Below the pieces are notes generated by a model. That model saw only the letters and a program-made list of their open reading frames with translations. It did no database searches and was not told the DNA's origin. From NCBI GenBank assembly GCA_023388835.1, contig JAEWFK010000019.1, positions 1 through 10,811 on the forward strand: a stretch of 10,811 nt of DNA. Reading direction: 5' to 3'. Both the position numbers and the translations under genes were made by a program. The DNA is from Pseudomonadota bacterium. GTDB taxonomy: Bacteria; Pseudomonadota; Gammaproteobacteria; Burkholderiales; Burkholderiaceae_B. The first letter of the stretch is position 1. Each line of letters starts with the position of its first letter. Positions 1 to 6,663 of this stretch are shown here, piece by piece.

Positions 1-376
1 TATGTTCTGAACACGAGCCGAACTCGGGCGACACCTGGTAGCTGTCGGCCTTCAGCAGGACCCACCGGTACGATACGGGACAGCTCTCGTTGCCCTTGCT
101 GATGGTGACCAGAGCGGCTTGCGTGTCTGGCATGCTGAAGGCATAGCTGATGTTCAACATGCCACTGATCTGCGGTTCCACCAGGCTGCCATTGAGTTTC
201 AGCTTGGCTTCGTAGATATACTCGCTCTCACCGACTGCAAGTGTCCCGTATGGGGTGGGGAGTTCAATCAGTTTGGGCGCTACCGGCCAGTTCGTCTCTG
301 ACGCGGCGAACGCCGTTGCGCCGGCCAGCATAAATGCAGCGGCGATACAAGGGTGCAGGATAGATAAGATGCGCAT
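1..376 (-). CDS. Secreted protein of unknown function, C-terminus cut by window edge
   Basis: An uninterrupted minus-strand reading frame starts with ATG at 376-374 and runs off the left edge, giving 125 visible residues. Residues 1-24 look like a Sec signal peptide: MRI, a hydrophobic core from about 4 to 20, and an A-F-A cleavage motif ending at 24. The product is therefore probably exported to the periplasm or outer surface. The mature part is rich in beta-strand-like alternation (around 36-62, 68-92 and 99-117). It has two cysteines, C99 and C122, that could form a disulfide. I see no catalytic motif and cannot assign a family or function. No clear Shine-Dalgarno sequence precedes the ATG; this start is chosen because it gives a complete signal peptide. 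The gene is divergent from ribA, and the third-position G/C bias matches the neighbours, so there is no sign of foreign origin. Confidence 0.8.
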   Translation of the reverse strand, partial: MRILSILHPCIAAAFMLAGATAFAASETNWPVAPKLIELPTPYGTLAVGESEYIYEAKLKLNGSLVEPQISGMLNISYAFSMPDTQAALVTISKGNESCPVSYRWVLLKADSYQVSPEFGSCSEH

Positions 377-433
377 GGAAATGGCTTGGTAACCACAGCA
401 TGAGCGGGGTCGCTCGTTACGCTTCACTCGTTC

Positions 434-462
434 ATTACATTTCATTTTGCATTGCGATGCAA
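434..462 (-). promoter_or_regulatory. Putative sigma70-like promoter for the secreted-protein gene
   Basis: On the minus strand, TTGCAT (462-457) is followed after 17 bases by TGTAAT (439-434). The -10 matches the consensus at 5 of 6 positions and the -35 at 3 of 6. It would start transcription near 428, leaving a leader of about 50 bases before the ATG at 376. The leader would contain a small hairpin, GAGCG/CGCTC with a 4-base loop, at 402-415. This call rests on pattern matching only. Confidence 0.35.
447..462. repeat. Short dyad TTGCAT-N4-ATGCAA over the predicted -35
   Basis: A perfect 6-bp inverted repeat (447-452 and 457-462) with a 4-base spacer coincides with the -35 element of the leftward promoter. 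Its position would suit a transcription factor site. A 16-bp dyad of this quality also occurs by chance, so the functional reading is weak. Confidence 0.3.
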
Positions 463-640
463 GTACTTACAGCGTCGAGCCAAAATATTTGCTGAGCGTG
501 TCTGCGTACAAGCCCTCGTCCCATCAGCGGAACGTCGCCGCTCATTCATCCATCTGCCGTCCCTGTCTGGGTCGAAGTATGATTGAGGCTTCCGGCGCTG
601 CCTTCGCAGCCCGCCAGTTTTCGCGTTTCAGAGGTCATTC

Positions 641-1321
641 ATGTCGCCAAAGCCCGGCGCCGTCGCGGGCGTAGCGGAGAGCGTCACCGGCCAATTGCCG
701 GCCGGCGCTCCGGTGAGCTACCAGCTCGACCATGTCGCTTCCTGCGAGCTTCCCACTCCTTGGGCCGTCTTCCGGCTCCACGCCTTCGTTGATCCTGCCA
801 GCGGCAAGGAGCATCTGGCCATTGTGCTCGGGAATCTGGCCGGTAATGAGCCGGTGTTGGCGCGCGTCCATTCCGAATGCCTGACTGGCGATGGCCTGTT
901 CAGCCAGCGCTGTGATTGCGGGGCCCAACTCGAGACTGCCCTGCGGCGTATAGCGGAAGAAGGGCGGGGCATGGTGCTGTACCTGCGTCAGGAAGGGCGC
1001 GGCATCGGACTGGTCAACAAGATACGCGCGTACCAGCTCCAGGATGCCGGTGCCGATACGGTCGAAGCGAACGAGCAGCTCGGTTTTCCCGCCGACATGC
1101 GTCGCTACGACCTATGCCAGCCCATGCTTCGGTATTTTGATGTTCGCGTACTGCGCCTGATGACCAACAATCCGCGCAAGGTTCAGGCGATGGAAAAACT
1201 GGGCGTGGCAGTCAGTGAACGCGTGCCTATTCAGGTCAACCGCAACCCCTACAACGAGGGTTACCTGAGCACGAAAGCGGCCAAGCTAGGCCATTGGCTG
1301 AAGGAAAAGCTCGAGAACTGA
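641..1321 (+). CDS. ribA: GTP cyclohydrolase II
   Basis: This enzyme converts GTP to 2,5-diamino-6-ribosylamino-4(3H)-pyrimidinone 5'-phosphate, formate and pyrophosphate, the first committed step of riboflavin synthesis in the cytoplasm. The 226-residue protein shows the family hallmarks. RVHSECLTGD (75-84) and RCDCG (90-94) supply the zinc-binding cysteines C80, C91 and C93. EGRGIGL spans 118-124. Y131, D152 and R154 match E. coli RibA Y105, D126 and R128 with a constant offset of 26. It is the stand-alone form, not fused to RibB. Compared with E. coli RibA (196 residues) it has 26 extra, low-complexity N-terminal residues. The first ATG is preferred because GAGG (631-634) lies 6 bases upstream; a GTG at codon 25 would align with the E. 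coli start but lacks a good ribosome site. No FMN riboswitch signature is visible upstream, and the promoter is unclear (a TATGAT at 578-583 has only a poor -35 partner). Confidence 0.96.
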   Translation: MSPKPGAVAGVAESVTGQLPAGAPVSYQLDHVASCELPTPWAVFRLHAFVDPASGKEHLAIVLGNLAGNEPVLARVHSECLTGDGLFSQRCDCGAQLETALRRIAEEGRGMVLYLRQEGRGIGLVNKIRAYQLQDAGADTVEANEQLGFPADMRRYDLCQPMLRYFDVRVLRLMTNNPRKVQAMEKLGVAVSERVPIQVNRNPYNEGYLSTKAAKLGHWLKEKLEN

Positions 1322-1346
1322 GCTTTTCCAGAACTGAGCTCTTCCG
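1315..1346. repeat. Imperfect 16-bp tandem duplication at the ribA stop codon
   Basis: GAACTGAGCTTTTCCA (1315-1330) is followed directly by GAACTGAGCTCTTCCG (1331-1346), identical at 14 of 16 positions. The first copy contains the ribA TGA stop; the second contributes the left arm of the palindrome at 1338-1361. This looks like a local slippage duplication. The second copy carries a spare TGA in a different frame. Confidence 0.7.
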
Positions 1347-1361
1347 TTTAAACGGAAGAGC
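1338..1361. terminator. Perfect 24-bp palindrome between convergent genes, probable bidirectional terminator
   Basis: GCTCTTCCGTTT (1338-1349) is followed without a gap by its exact reverse complement AAACGGAAGAGC (1350-1361). In RNA the central bases would form a small A/U-rich loop on a stem of about 9-10 bp. It starts 17 bases after the ribA stop and ends 27 bases past the azoR stop on the other strand, the expected place for a shared terminator. Neither side has a real U-tract, so intrinsic termination may be inefficient. A protein-binding site is the alternative. Confidence 0.55.
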
Positions 1362-1387
1362 CGCGCAAGGACTCTGAGGCGCAGAAA

Positions 1388-2038
1388 TCACGCCACCGTT
1401 TGCGCTTCCATTGTGGTGTCGTTTGCGGCGGCCGTTACCATGGCGATCTGCTCGCCGGCCGTGCGCAAAGCGGTTTCGCGGCTTTCCCCACCGAGATCCG
1501 TCCCTTCGGCGCGAATAATGCGAATATCGCTAATGCCGAAGAAGCCGAATATCGTCTTCAGGTAACTTTCCTGGTGTTCCATCGCCTGGCCTGCTTCAGA
1601 TGTGGAATAGACCCCGCCGCGCGACAACACTGCGATGACGGTTTTGCCCTTGGCCAGGCCATCGGGTCCTTCGGGGGTGTAGCGGAAGGTACGCCCCGCC
1701 TGCGCCAGCCGGTCTATCCATGCCTTCAGCTGGGTGGGAATCGAAAAATTGTAGAGCGGCGCGCCTACGACAATGACGTCGGCCGCCAGGAACTGCGAGA
1801 CAAGGGCTTCCGACAGCGCGTTCTCTCGGCGCTCCGCGTCGCTGACTTCTCCGGCCGCACGCCTGCGTATGCCCAGTGATGCTGCCGAAAAATGCGGCGG
1901 TGTGTCCCGTGCCAGATCGAGGTATTCAACCTGTGCCCCGGGATGGTTGGCGAGCCATTGCTGGACTGCCCGTTGAGTGAGGCCGCGCGAGACAGAGGCG
2001 GCGCTATTGATGCTGGAATCGACATGCAACAGTTTCAT
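1388..2038 (-). CDS. azoR: FMN-dependent NADH:quinone oxidoreductase / azoreductase
   Basis: This is a 216-residue flavodoxin-fold protein of the AzoR (AcpD) family, which reduces quinones and azo compounds with NAD(P)H through bound FMN in the cytoplasm. The N-terminal MKLLHVDSS strand and phosphate-binding serines (S8, S9, S15-S17) are seen. So are the FMN-contact stretch APLYNFSIPTQLKAWID (93-109) and the SRGG loop (139-142). Length fits the family (about 200 residues). The frame extends to an upstream ATG at 2146, but that would add 36 unconserved-looking residues before the canonical strand. The ATG at 2038 is chosen because GGAG (2049-2046) lies 7 bases upstream. The gene lies 150 bases downstream of the glycosyltransferase on the same strand and converges with ribA. 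An own promoter is likely. Quinone stress or detoxification is the family role; the physiological substrate cannot be read from sequence. Confidence 0.94.
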   Translation of the reverse strand: MKLLHVDSSINSAASVSRGLTQRAVQQWLANHPGAQVEYLDLARDTPPHFSAASLGIRRRAAGEVSDAERRENALSEALVSQFLAADVIVVGAPLYNFSIPTQLKAWIDRLAQAGRTFRYTPEGPDGLAKGKTVIAVLSRGGVYSTSEAGQAMEHQESYLKTIFGFFGISDIRIIRAEGTDLGGESRETALRTAGEQIAMVTAAANDTTMEAQTVA

Positions 2039-2077
2039 GTATTTGCTCCGAGGGAATCTGGGGTGATCAATGTAGAC

Positions 2078-2106
2078 ATTATCTTCGTTCCAGGTCCGTT
2101 CGATAA
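2078..2106 (-). promoter_or_regulatory. Putative azoR promoter
   Basis: On the minus strand TTATCG (2106-2101) and GATAAT (2083-2078) are separated by 17 bases. The -10 matches the consensus at 5 of 6 positions, the -35 at only 3 of 6. Transcription would begin near 2071, giving a leader of about 33 bases to the ATG at 2038. A real promoter here would put the upstream ATG at 2146 outside the transcript. Confidence 0.35.
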
Positions 2107-2188
2107 GCCAGGGTAGATGCGCCGTTCTGTTCCAATAGTGGGACAATGCCGAGTGATGGCAAAGTCTGGGGTGGGCGCGGTTCTCTGC

Positions 2189-3727
2189 TCAGGGAAGGTG
2201 GCACGGCGCAGTCGGAGCAATGATGGCCCAGTTCAGATCAATGAGCGGGCTGTTTTTCGACGACCAGCGTTGTTGGGCAATGCCTCTCCATTGCGCCTGT
2301 TCGGCAAGCGCTGTGAGCTCGCTGGCGGGTGGAGCTCCACGGCGTGTGGCGCGGCTATATACCACTAACATGCCGCAGCGCATGGCCTGTTCGGCATCCA
2401 GCCACGGCGATTCTTCAGCCCTGCCATTGATGAAGACCTGTACTTGCTCGCCCGTGTTCAGCGCAATGTTTCCGCCCAACCAGGTATCGGACGCCACCAC
2501 GCGCAGGGGCGTGTTCGGAAGATGTGTCGTCCAGATGCTGCTCATGCTGGCTGCGATCGCGGCCCCGGGGAAGGTGGAGCGGGCGCTGCGGCCCGTCATC
2601 CACGCGAGTGGCCCTCGGGCGAAGGCGTATCCCAATGCCATCGCCAGCTGAATGGCAAGGACGATTAGCGCGATACGCCTGAGCGTTTCCCTTTCGTTGC
2701 CTCGAAGTTGCCAGAAGAGGAGAAAACCCCAAAGAATGAAGAAGGTGGTACCCCAGGCGGCCACCAGCCTGGTCCCTAGCGCAGTGGAAACCAGCAAAGT
2801 GGCGAAACAGGGCGCCACACCCACCCACAAGAGAAAGGACCGGTCCCAAGGAGTGAGGTGACGGGCCCAATAAACGTGGTCATCCGGCTCTATCGCGCAG
2901 GCGGGCCTGCGCCTTTGCCACACGAGCCAGGCAGCCCATGCCGCGAACATGGGAGCCAGGCGCGCCAACTGAGTGCCGACGAATGACAAGGCATCATCAA
3001 GCGCCTCCATTCTCCCTCCGGCATCCAGCGAGCCACCCGCATAGCGGAAGGGCGCGAAGTCCGTCCCCAGCAACCACCAGAGATGGGGCAGCATGACGAC
3101 AATGAAGCTGACTGCGCCGAGCGCGACGCCCCGCACGGTGCGGGGGTCACGAAAGCTTCCATGGCGCAACATGAACAGGAAAAAAGCGGTGAACTGGATG
3201 ATGGCGCTGTACTTTGTCAGCGTAGACAGTGCGGCGACAACGCCGAGCCAGCACCAGCTACTGAGCCGCTGGTAGCGCAGTGCGCGGTAGAACAACCAAG
3301 TGCACGCCGCCACCGACCAAAGTTGCGCCGTATCGTGGTTATAGATGGTGCCGCGTACCGAAAAATAGAGCGTGACCGAAACCAACAGGACCGCGGCGGC
3401 GGCTTTCGCCGCGCTCGTGAATTCACGACCGAGCAGCCAGATAAACCATAGCGCTGCGGCCGAGGCACTCATGCCGGCAAGAAACGGCAGCCATAGGGGC
3501 CGGCCGAACAGCTGCACTAGACCATGCAAGATCCAAGAGGGCAGCGGGGGATGCTTGGTATAGCCCCATTCCAGACTGACGGCCCATACCAGTTCTTCCA
3601 TCCCGTCAAGATCGGGAGCGGTATGGCTGATCGCCATCAATACGGTCCAGACAGCGACCATGCCGAACAAATAGGCGGAAAGCAGGGCATCGGCGCGGTC
3701 GAGCGGCCTCGGCTCAGATGTATTCAT
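2189..3727 (-). CDS. GT39-family (ArnT/PMT-like) integral membrane glycosyltransferase
   Basis: The 512-residue protein has about nine or ten hydrophobic segments (roughly 14-33, 78-99, 107-122, 161-186, 200-220, 254-270, 297-316, 322-340, 350-369). A soluble C-terminal domain follows from about 390 to 512. The first outside loop carries the acidic cluster D39-D41-E44-E45 and then KHPPLPSW (58-65), typical of bacterial GT39/PMT_2 enzymes. These use polyprenyl-phosphate-linked sugars to glycosylate lipid or protein acceptors on the periplasmic face, with an acidic residue in this loop as catalytic base. NHD (130-132) fits the same family. Donor and acceptor are not deducible, and it is not clearly ArnT itself. 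The ATG at 3727 lies 38 bases after the dppF-like stop and within reach of that transcript. The nearest SD-like sequence, AGGA, lies a loose 14 bases upstream and is duplicated. The family call is firm, the operon link moderate. Confidence 0.85.
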   Translation of the reverse strand: MNTSEPRPLDRADALLSAYLFGMVAVWTVLMAISHTAPDLDGMEELVWAVSLEWGYTKHPPLPSWILHGLVQLFGRPLWLPFLAGMSASAAALWFIWLLGREFTSAAKAAAAVLLVSVTLYFSVRGTIYNHDTAQLWSVAACTWLFYRALRYQRLSSWCWLGVVAALSTLTKYSAIIQFTAFFLFMLRHGSFRDPRTVRGVALGAVSFIVVMLPHLWWLLGTDFAPFRYAGGSLDAGGRMEALDDALSFVGTQLARLAPMFAAWAAWLVWQRRRPACAIEPDDHVYWARHLTPWDRSFLLWVGVAPCFATLLVSTALGTRLVAAWGTTFFILWGFLLFWQLRGNERETLRRIALIVLAIQLAMALGYAFARGPLAWMTGRSARSTFPGAAIAASMSSIWTTHLPNTPLRVVASDTWLGGNIALNTGEQVQVFINGRAEESPWLDAEQAMRCGMLVVYSRATRRGAPPASELTALAEQAQWRGIAQQRWSSKNSPLIDLNWAIIAPTAPCHLP

Positions 3728-3731
3728 TTAT

Positions 3732-3769
3732 TTACACGGCTTCCTGCTACTTACACGGCTTCCTGCTAC
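3732..3769. repeat. Perfect 19-bp tandem duplication
   Basis: TTACACGGCTTCCTGCTAC occurs twice back to back (3732-3750 and 3751-3769). The duplication covers the TAG stop of the ATPase F gene and nearly all the spacer before the glycosyltransferase. Read on the minus strand each copy contains the SD-like AGGAAG, so the ribosome-site candidate is doubled. Without the second copy the intergenic gap would be 19 instead of 38 bases. The copies are identical, which suggests a recent slippage event. Confidence 0.9.
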
Positions 3770-4767
3770 GGCCGGGCGAATCCCTGTTCGATTCCGTGGC
3801 AGGCCACCATTGTGGTGCCATCCGGCAGGGTGGCCGGCATCTCGTTCCGGCAGATGTCGCGGGCATGCGGGCAGCGCGGGTGGAAAGGGCAGCCCTGAGG
3901 CGGCTTCAGGGGATTGGGCACTTCACCCGCCACGGGCACACGCCGCTTACCCGTTCCCGACGGGTCTGGGATGGCGGACAGCAGCATGCGAGTATAAGGG
4001 TGGCGCGGTTGGGCGAACAGCTCGTCGCGTGCCGCCAGTTCCACGACCTTTCCCAGGTACATGACCGCAATGCGGTCCGCCACATGATGGACGACTGCCA
4101 AGTTATGGGAAATGAAGAGGTACGTGAGGCCGAGCTCCCGCTGCAGCCGTTTCATGAGATTAAGGACCTGGGCCTGCACCGAGACGTCCAGTGCGGAGGT
4201 CGGCTCATCGCAGACCAGAAACTCCGGACGTGCCGCCAATGCTCGAGCGATGGAGATGCGCTGGCGCTGCCCGCCGGAGAATTGATGGGGATAACGATTT
4301 CGGTCGGATGCCGACAGGCCGACCTGTTCGAGCAGAGCATCGACCCGGATATCTCGCTCAGCTTGTGTGAGTCCGCCGTGCACTTTCAGCGGTTCGGCAA
4401 TGATGCGCGCCACCCGCCAGCGGGGATTGAGACTGGCATAAGGGTCTTGGAAGATCATCTGCAGGCGTCGCCGCAGTGCCTTGCCTTCGCGGCTGCTGAG
4501 TCTGGCCAGCGGTTCGCCGTCGAACCGGATGTGTCCGTTCGTGGGCTCGTACAGCCCCACCAACATGCGCGCGACGGTGGACTTGCCGCAACCCGATTCG
4601 CCCACCAAGGCCAGCGTTTCACCCTGTCTGATGGTGAAGGACACGCCATTGACGGCCTTTAGCTGAGTGCGGGGGCGTCGCTTGATCACTCGCTCCAGCC
4701 ATGGGCCGGACACATCGAACCAGCAGCTGGCGTCTTCCACCTCGACGAGGGCGGCATGCGTGTTCAT
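3766..4767 (-). CDS. dppF: Peptide ABC importer, ATP-binding subunit F
   Basis: One of two cytoplasmic ATPases that power the importer. The 333-residue protein has Walker A GESGCGKST (56-64), Q-loop Q107, the signature FSGGQRQR (163-170), Walker B FLVCDE (183-188) and the switch histidine H221. The C-terminal extension is typical of oligopeptide/dipeptide ATPases (oligo_HPY region from about 240), with C293, C299, C306 and C323. In related importers such a cysteine set has been reported to hold an iron-sulfur cluster. The frame extends to 4887, but the ATG at 4767 is chosen. It overlaps the stop of the D gene as ATGA and has GGAGG (4779-4775) 7 bases upstream, and the protein then starts just before the ABC domain. 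All catalytic residues are present, so it should be active. Substrate class (peptide, nickel, glutathione) is set by the other subunits; peptide is the default. Confidence 0.93.
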   Translation of the reverse strand: MNTHAALVEVEDASCWFDVSGPWLERVIKRRPRTQLKAVNGVSFTIRQGETLALVGESGCGKSTVARMLVGLYEPTNGHIRFDGEPLARLSSREGKALRRRLQMIFQDPYASLNPRWRVARIIAEPLKVHGGLTQAERDIRVDALLEQVGLSASDRNRYPHQFSGGQRQRISIARALAARPEFLVCDEPTSALDVSVQAQVLNLMKRLQRELGLTYLFISHNLAVVHHVADRIAVMYLGKVVELAARDELFAQPRHPYTRMLLSAIPDPSGTGKRRVPVAGEVPNPLKPPQGCPFHPRCPHARDICRNEMPATLPDGTTMVACHGIEQGFARP

Positions 4768-5747
4768 CGTGCGGCCTCCGTGTCGTAGAGCCAGCATGCT
4801 GCCAAAGCGTCCGTGGCAGGCATGAGGTCCGGGCGCTCCTGCGAGCACCGCGGCATGCGTGCCGGGCAGCGGGGATTGAAGGCGCATCCGGAAGGAATGG
4901 CATTGAGCCGAGGCATGCTGCCGTCGATCTGCGCCAGCGACTCGGCCGCGCTGTGAATGGAAGGAATGGAGCCCATCAACCCGCGGGTATACGGATGCTT
5001 CGGTTCGCCGATGACTCGATGGACGGGGCCAATCTCCACCACACGCCCCGCGTACATCACGGCCACACGGTCCGCGGTTTCGGCGATCACCCCCATGTCG
5101 TGCGTGATAAGCATGATGGCCGCGCCACGATCACGGCACAGGGACTTCAGCAGATCAATGATCTGAGCCTGAATGGAAACGTCAAGCGCCGTGGTGGGCT
5201 CGTCTGCCACAATCAGGCGTGGCTCGGCGGCCAGGGCAAGCGCAATGACCACGCGCTGCCTCATGCCGCCCGAGAACTGATGGGGATAATGATCGAAACG
5301 CTCCCGCGCCGCCGGGATGCCGGTCGATTCGAGGAGCTCGATTGCGCGGTTCCGTGCCTGCGTGGCGCTGAGCGGCAGATGGGTGAGGATGGTTTCCACC
5401 AGCTGCTGCCCGATCGTATATAGCGGGTTCAGTGAGGTGAGCGGATCCTGGAAGATGGCCCCGATCTGCTTGCCCCGTATACGCCGCATGGCGTCTTCAT
5501 CGAGCTGGTCGATGCGTTGGCCTTCAAGGACGATCTCGCCGCGGGCGACACGCCCCGGAGGCTCCAGCAAGCTGATAATGGCCGCACCGGTCAGCGACTT
5601 GCCCGCCCCCGACTCGCCCACCACGCCGAGGATCTCACCCTTGTCGATGTGAAACGAGACATCGTCCAGCGCGGTCAGCACGCCGCGCCGCGTATGAAAC
5701 TCCACGCGCAGTCTTTGGACCTCGAGGAGGGCGTTGGAAAGGGTCAT
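4764..5747 (-). CDS. dppD: Peptide ABC importer, ATP-binding subunit D
   Basis: Second ATPase of the importer, expected to pair with subunit F. The 327 residues show Walker A GESGAGKS (44-51), Q-loop Q100, signature FSGGMRQR (158-165), Walker B LIVADE (178-183) and H216. The FSGGMRQRV form of the signature is typical of DppD/OppD, whereas FSGGQRQR is typical of the F subunit, so the two ATPases are not simple duplicates. The C-terminal oligopeptide extension has C288, C294, C301 and C318, spaced like those of subunit F. The ATG at 5747 comes one base after the TGA of the upstream permease, and no good Shine-Dalgarno sequence is visible. Translation is probably coupled to termination of permease C. 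The 3' end overlaps the F gene by four bases. Confidence 0.93.
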   Translation of the reverse strand: MTLSNALLEVQRLRVEFHTRRGVLTALDDVSFHIDKGEILGVVGESGAGKSLTGAAIISLLEPPGRVARGEIVLEGQRIDQLDEDAMRRIRGKQIGAIFQDPLTSLNPLYTIGQQLVETILTHLPLSATQARNRAIELLESTGIPAARERFDHYPHQFSGGMRQRVVIALALAAEPRLIVADEPTTALDVSIQAQIIDLLKSLCRDRGAAIMLITHDMGVIAETADRVAVMYAGRVVEIGPVHRVIGEPKHPYTRGLMGSIPSIHSAAESLAQIDGSMPRLNAIPSGCAFNPRCPARMPRCSQERPDLMPATDALAACWLYDTEAAR

Positions 5748-5748
5748 A

Positions 5749-6663
5749 TCAATTTAGTCTGGGATTCAGTGCATCGCGCAGCCAGTCGCCCAGCAGATTC
5801 ACTGATAGAACCAGAAGGACGAGGGCAACGCCGGGAAAAATGGTGATCCACCATTCTCCCGAAAACAGGAAGTCGTTCCCGACACGGATCAGCGTACCCA
5901 GCGACGGAGAAGTGGGGGGGACGCCCACGCCCAAAAACGAAAGAGTGGCTTCGGTGATGATGGCCGTGGCGACGTGCACCGTCGCCAGCACGAGCACCGG
6001 CCCCAGCACATTGGGCAGGACATGCTGAAAAAGAATGGCGGTGGACGAGACGCCGGTCACCCGGGCCGCCTGCACATATTCGCGGTTTTTTTCCACCAGC
6101 GAGGAGCCGCGCACCGTGCGCGCATACTGCGGCCAGCCTGCCAGGGCAATGGCTCCTACCAGCACGGGGAAAGCGATGTTTTCGTGCATGTCGGCCGGGA
6201 CGGCTGCTCGTACGACACCATCGATGAGCAAGGCGATGAGGATGGCCGGGAAAGAGAGCTGAACATCCGCCACGCGCATGATGAAGGAGTCCAGACGCCC
6301 GCCCGCGTAGCCCGATACCAGGCCGAGTATGATGCCGATCACCATGGCCAGCGCCACGGAAGCCAGACCAATGAACAGAGATACCCGCATGCCGTATAGC
6401 AGCGACGAGTAGAGATCGCGCCCCTGGCTGTCCGTCCCGAGCAGATAGAGCGGGTTGCCGTTATCCAGCCAGATCGGGGGGGTCAACGCATCGATGAGGT
6501 TGATGGTGGCCAGATCAAAGGGATTATGGGGCGCCACCCACCCCGCGCCCAGGGAACCGATCAGTAGGAGAAGCAGCGTGATGCTGGCAATGACCGCCAC
6601 GGGCGAGCTTCGCCATGAATAGGCCAGATCGCTATCCCACCATTGAGCCATGAGGCGCGCCAT
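5749..6663 (-). CDS. dppC: Peptide ABC importer, inner-membrane permease C
   Basis: A 304-residue permease. Residues 23-44 form the first membrane helix, preceded by a cytoplasmic N-terminus. The motif GTDSQGRDLYSSLLYG (76-91) is the hallmark of the DppC/OppC family. Further hydrophobic stretches lie around 95-118, 136-153, 164-180, 219-240 and 273-292. The cytoplasmic EAA-type coupling loop, which docks onto the ATPases, is REYVQAARVTGVS (194-206) running into the LPN at 216-218. The open frame extends back to 7122 inside the B gene. The ATG at 6663 is chosen because its A is the last base of the permease B TGA (TGATG), AAAGGGG (6677-6671) lies 7 bases upstream, and the protein then has normal DppC length. 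Confidence 0.92.
   Translation of the reverse strand: MARLMAQWWDSDLAYSWRSSPVAVIASITLLLLLIGSLGAGWVAPHNPFDLATINLIDALTPPIWLDNGNPLYLLGTDSQGRDLYSSLLYGMRVSLFIGLASVALAMVIGIILGLVSGYAGGRLDSFIMRVADVQLSFPAILIALLIDGVVRAAVPADMHENIAFPVLVGAIALAGWPQYARTVRGSSLVEKNREYVQAARVTGVSSTAILFQHVLPNVLGPVLVLATVHVATAIITEATLSFLGVGVPPTSPSLGTLIRVGNDFLFSGEWWITIFPGVALVLLVLSVNLLGDWLRDALNPRLN

Noticed and set aside
463..640. FMN riboswitch upstream of ribA
   Set aside because: None of the conserved riboswitch core segments (AGGGTGAA-like start, GACCGGCGGT-like centre) is present, and the leader is too short and plain.
447..674. Possible small plus-strand gene (75 codons) upstream of and overlapping ribA
   Set aside because: It runs into the ribA start in another frame, lacks a ribosome site and has a composition unlike a real protein.
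2039..2146. 36-residue N-terminal extension of azoR
   Set aside because: AzoR proteins begin at the MKLLHVDSS strand, a GGAG site supports 2038, and the predicted promoter lies inside the extension.
3718..4662. Plus-strand open frame (314 codons) opposite the ATPase F gene
   Set aside because: The Walker and signature motifs on the minus strand prove the real gene; the plus-strand product is arginine- and histidine-rich and shows no family features.
4768..4887. N-terminal extension of ATPase F overlapping ATPase D
   Set aside because: GGAGG and the ATGA overlap support the start at 4767; the extra 40 residues are not like any ABC ATPase N-terminus.
4701..5423. Plus-strand open frame (240 codons) opposite the ATPase D gene
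   Set aside because: Mirror frame of a clearly functional ATPase gene, with no independent support.
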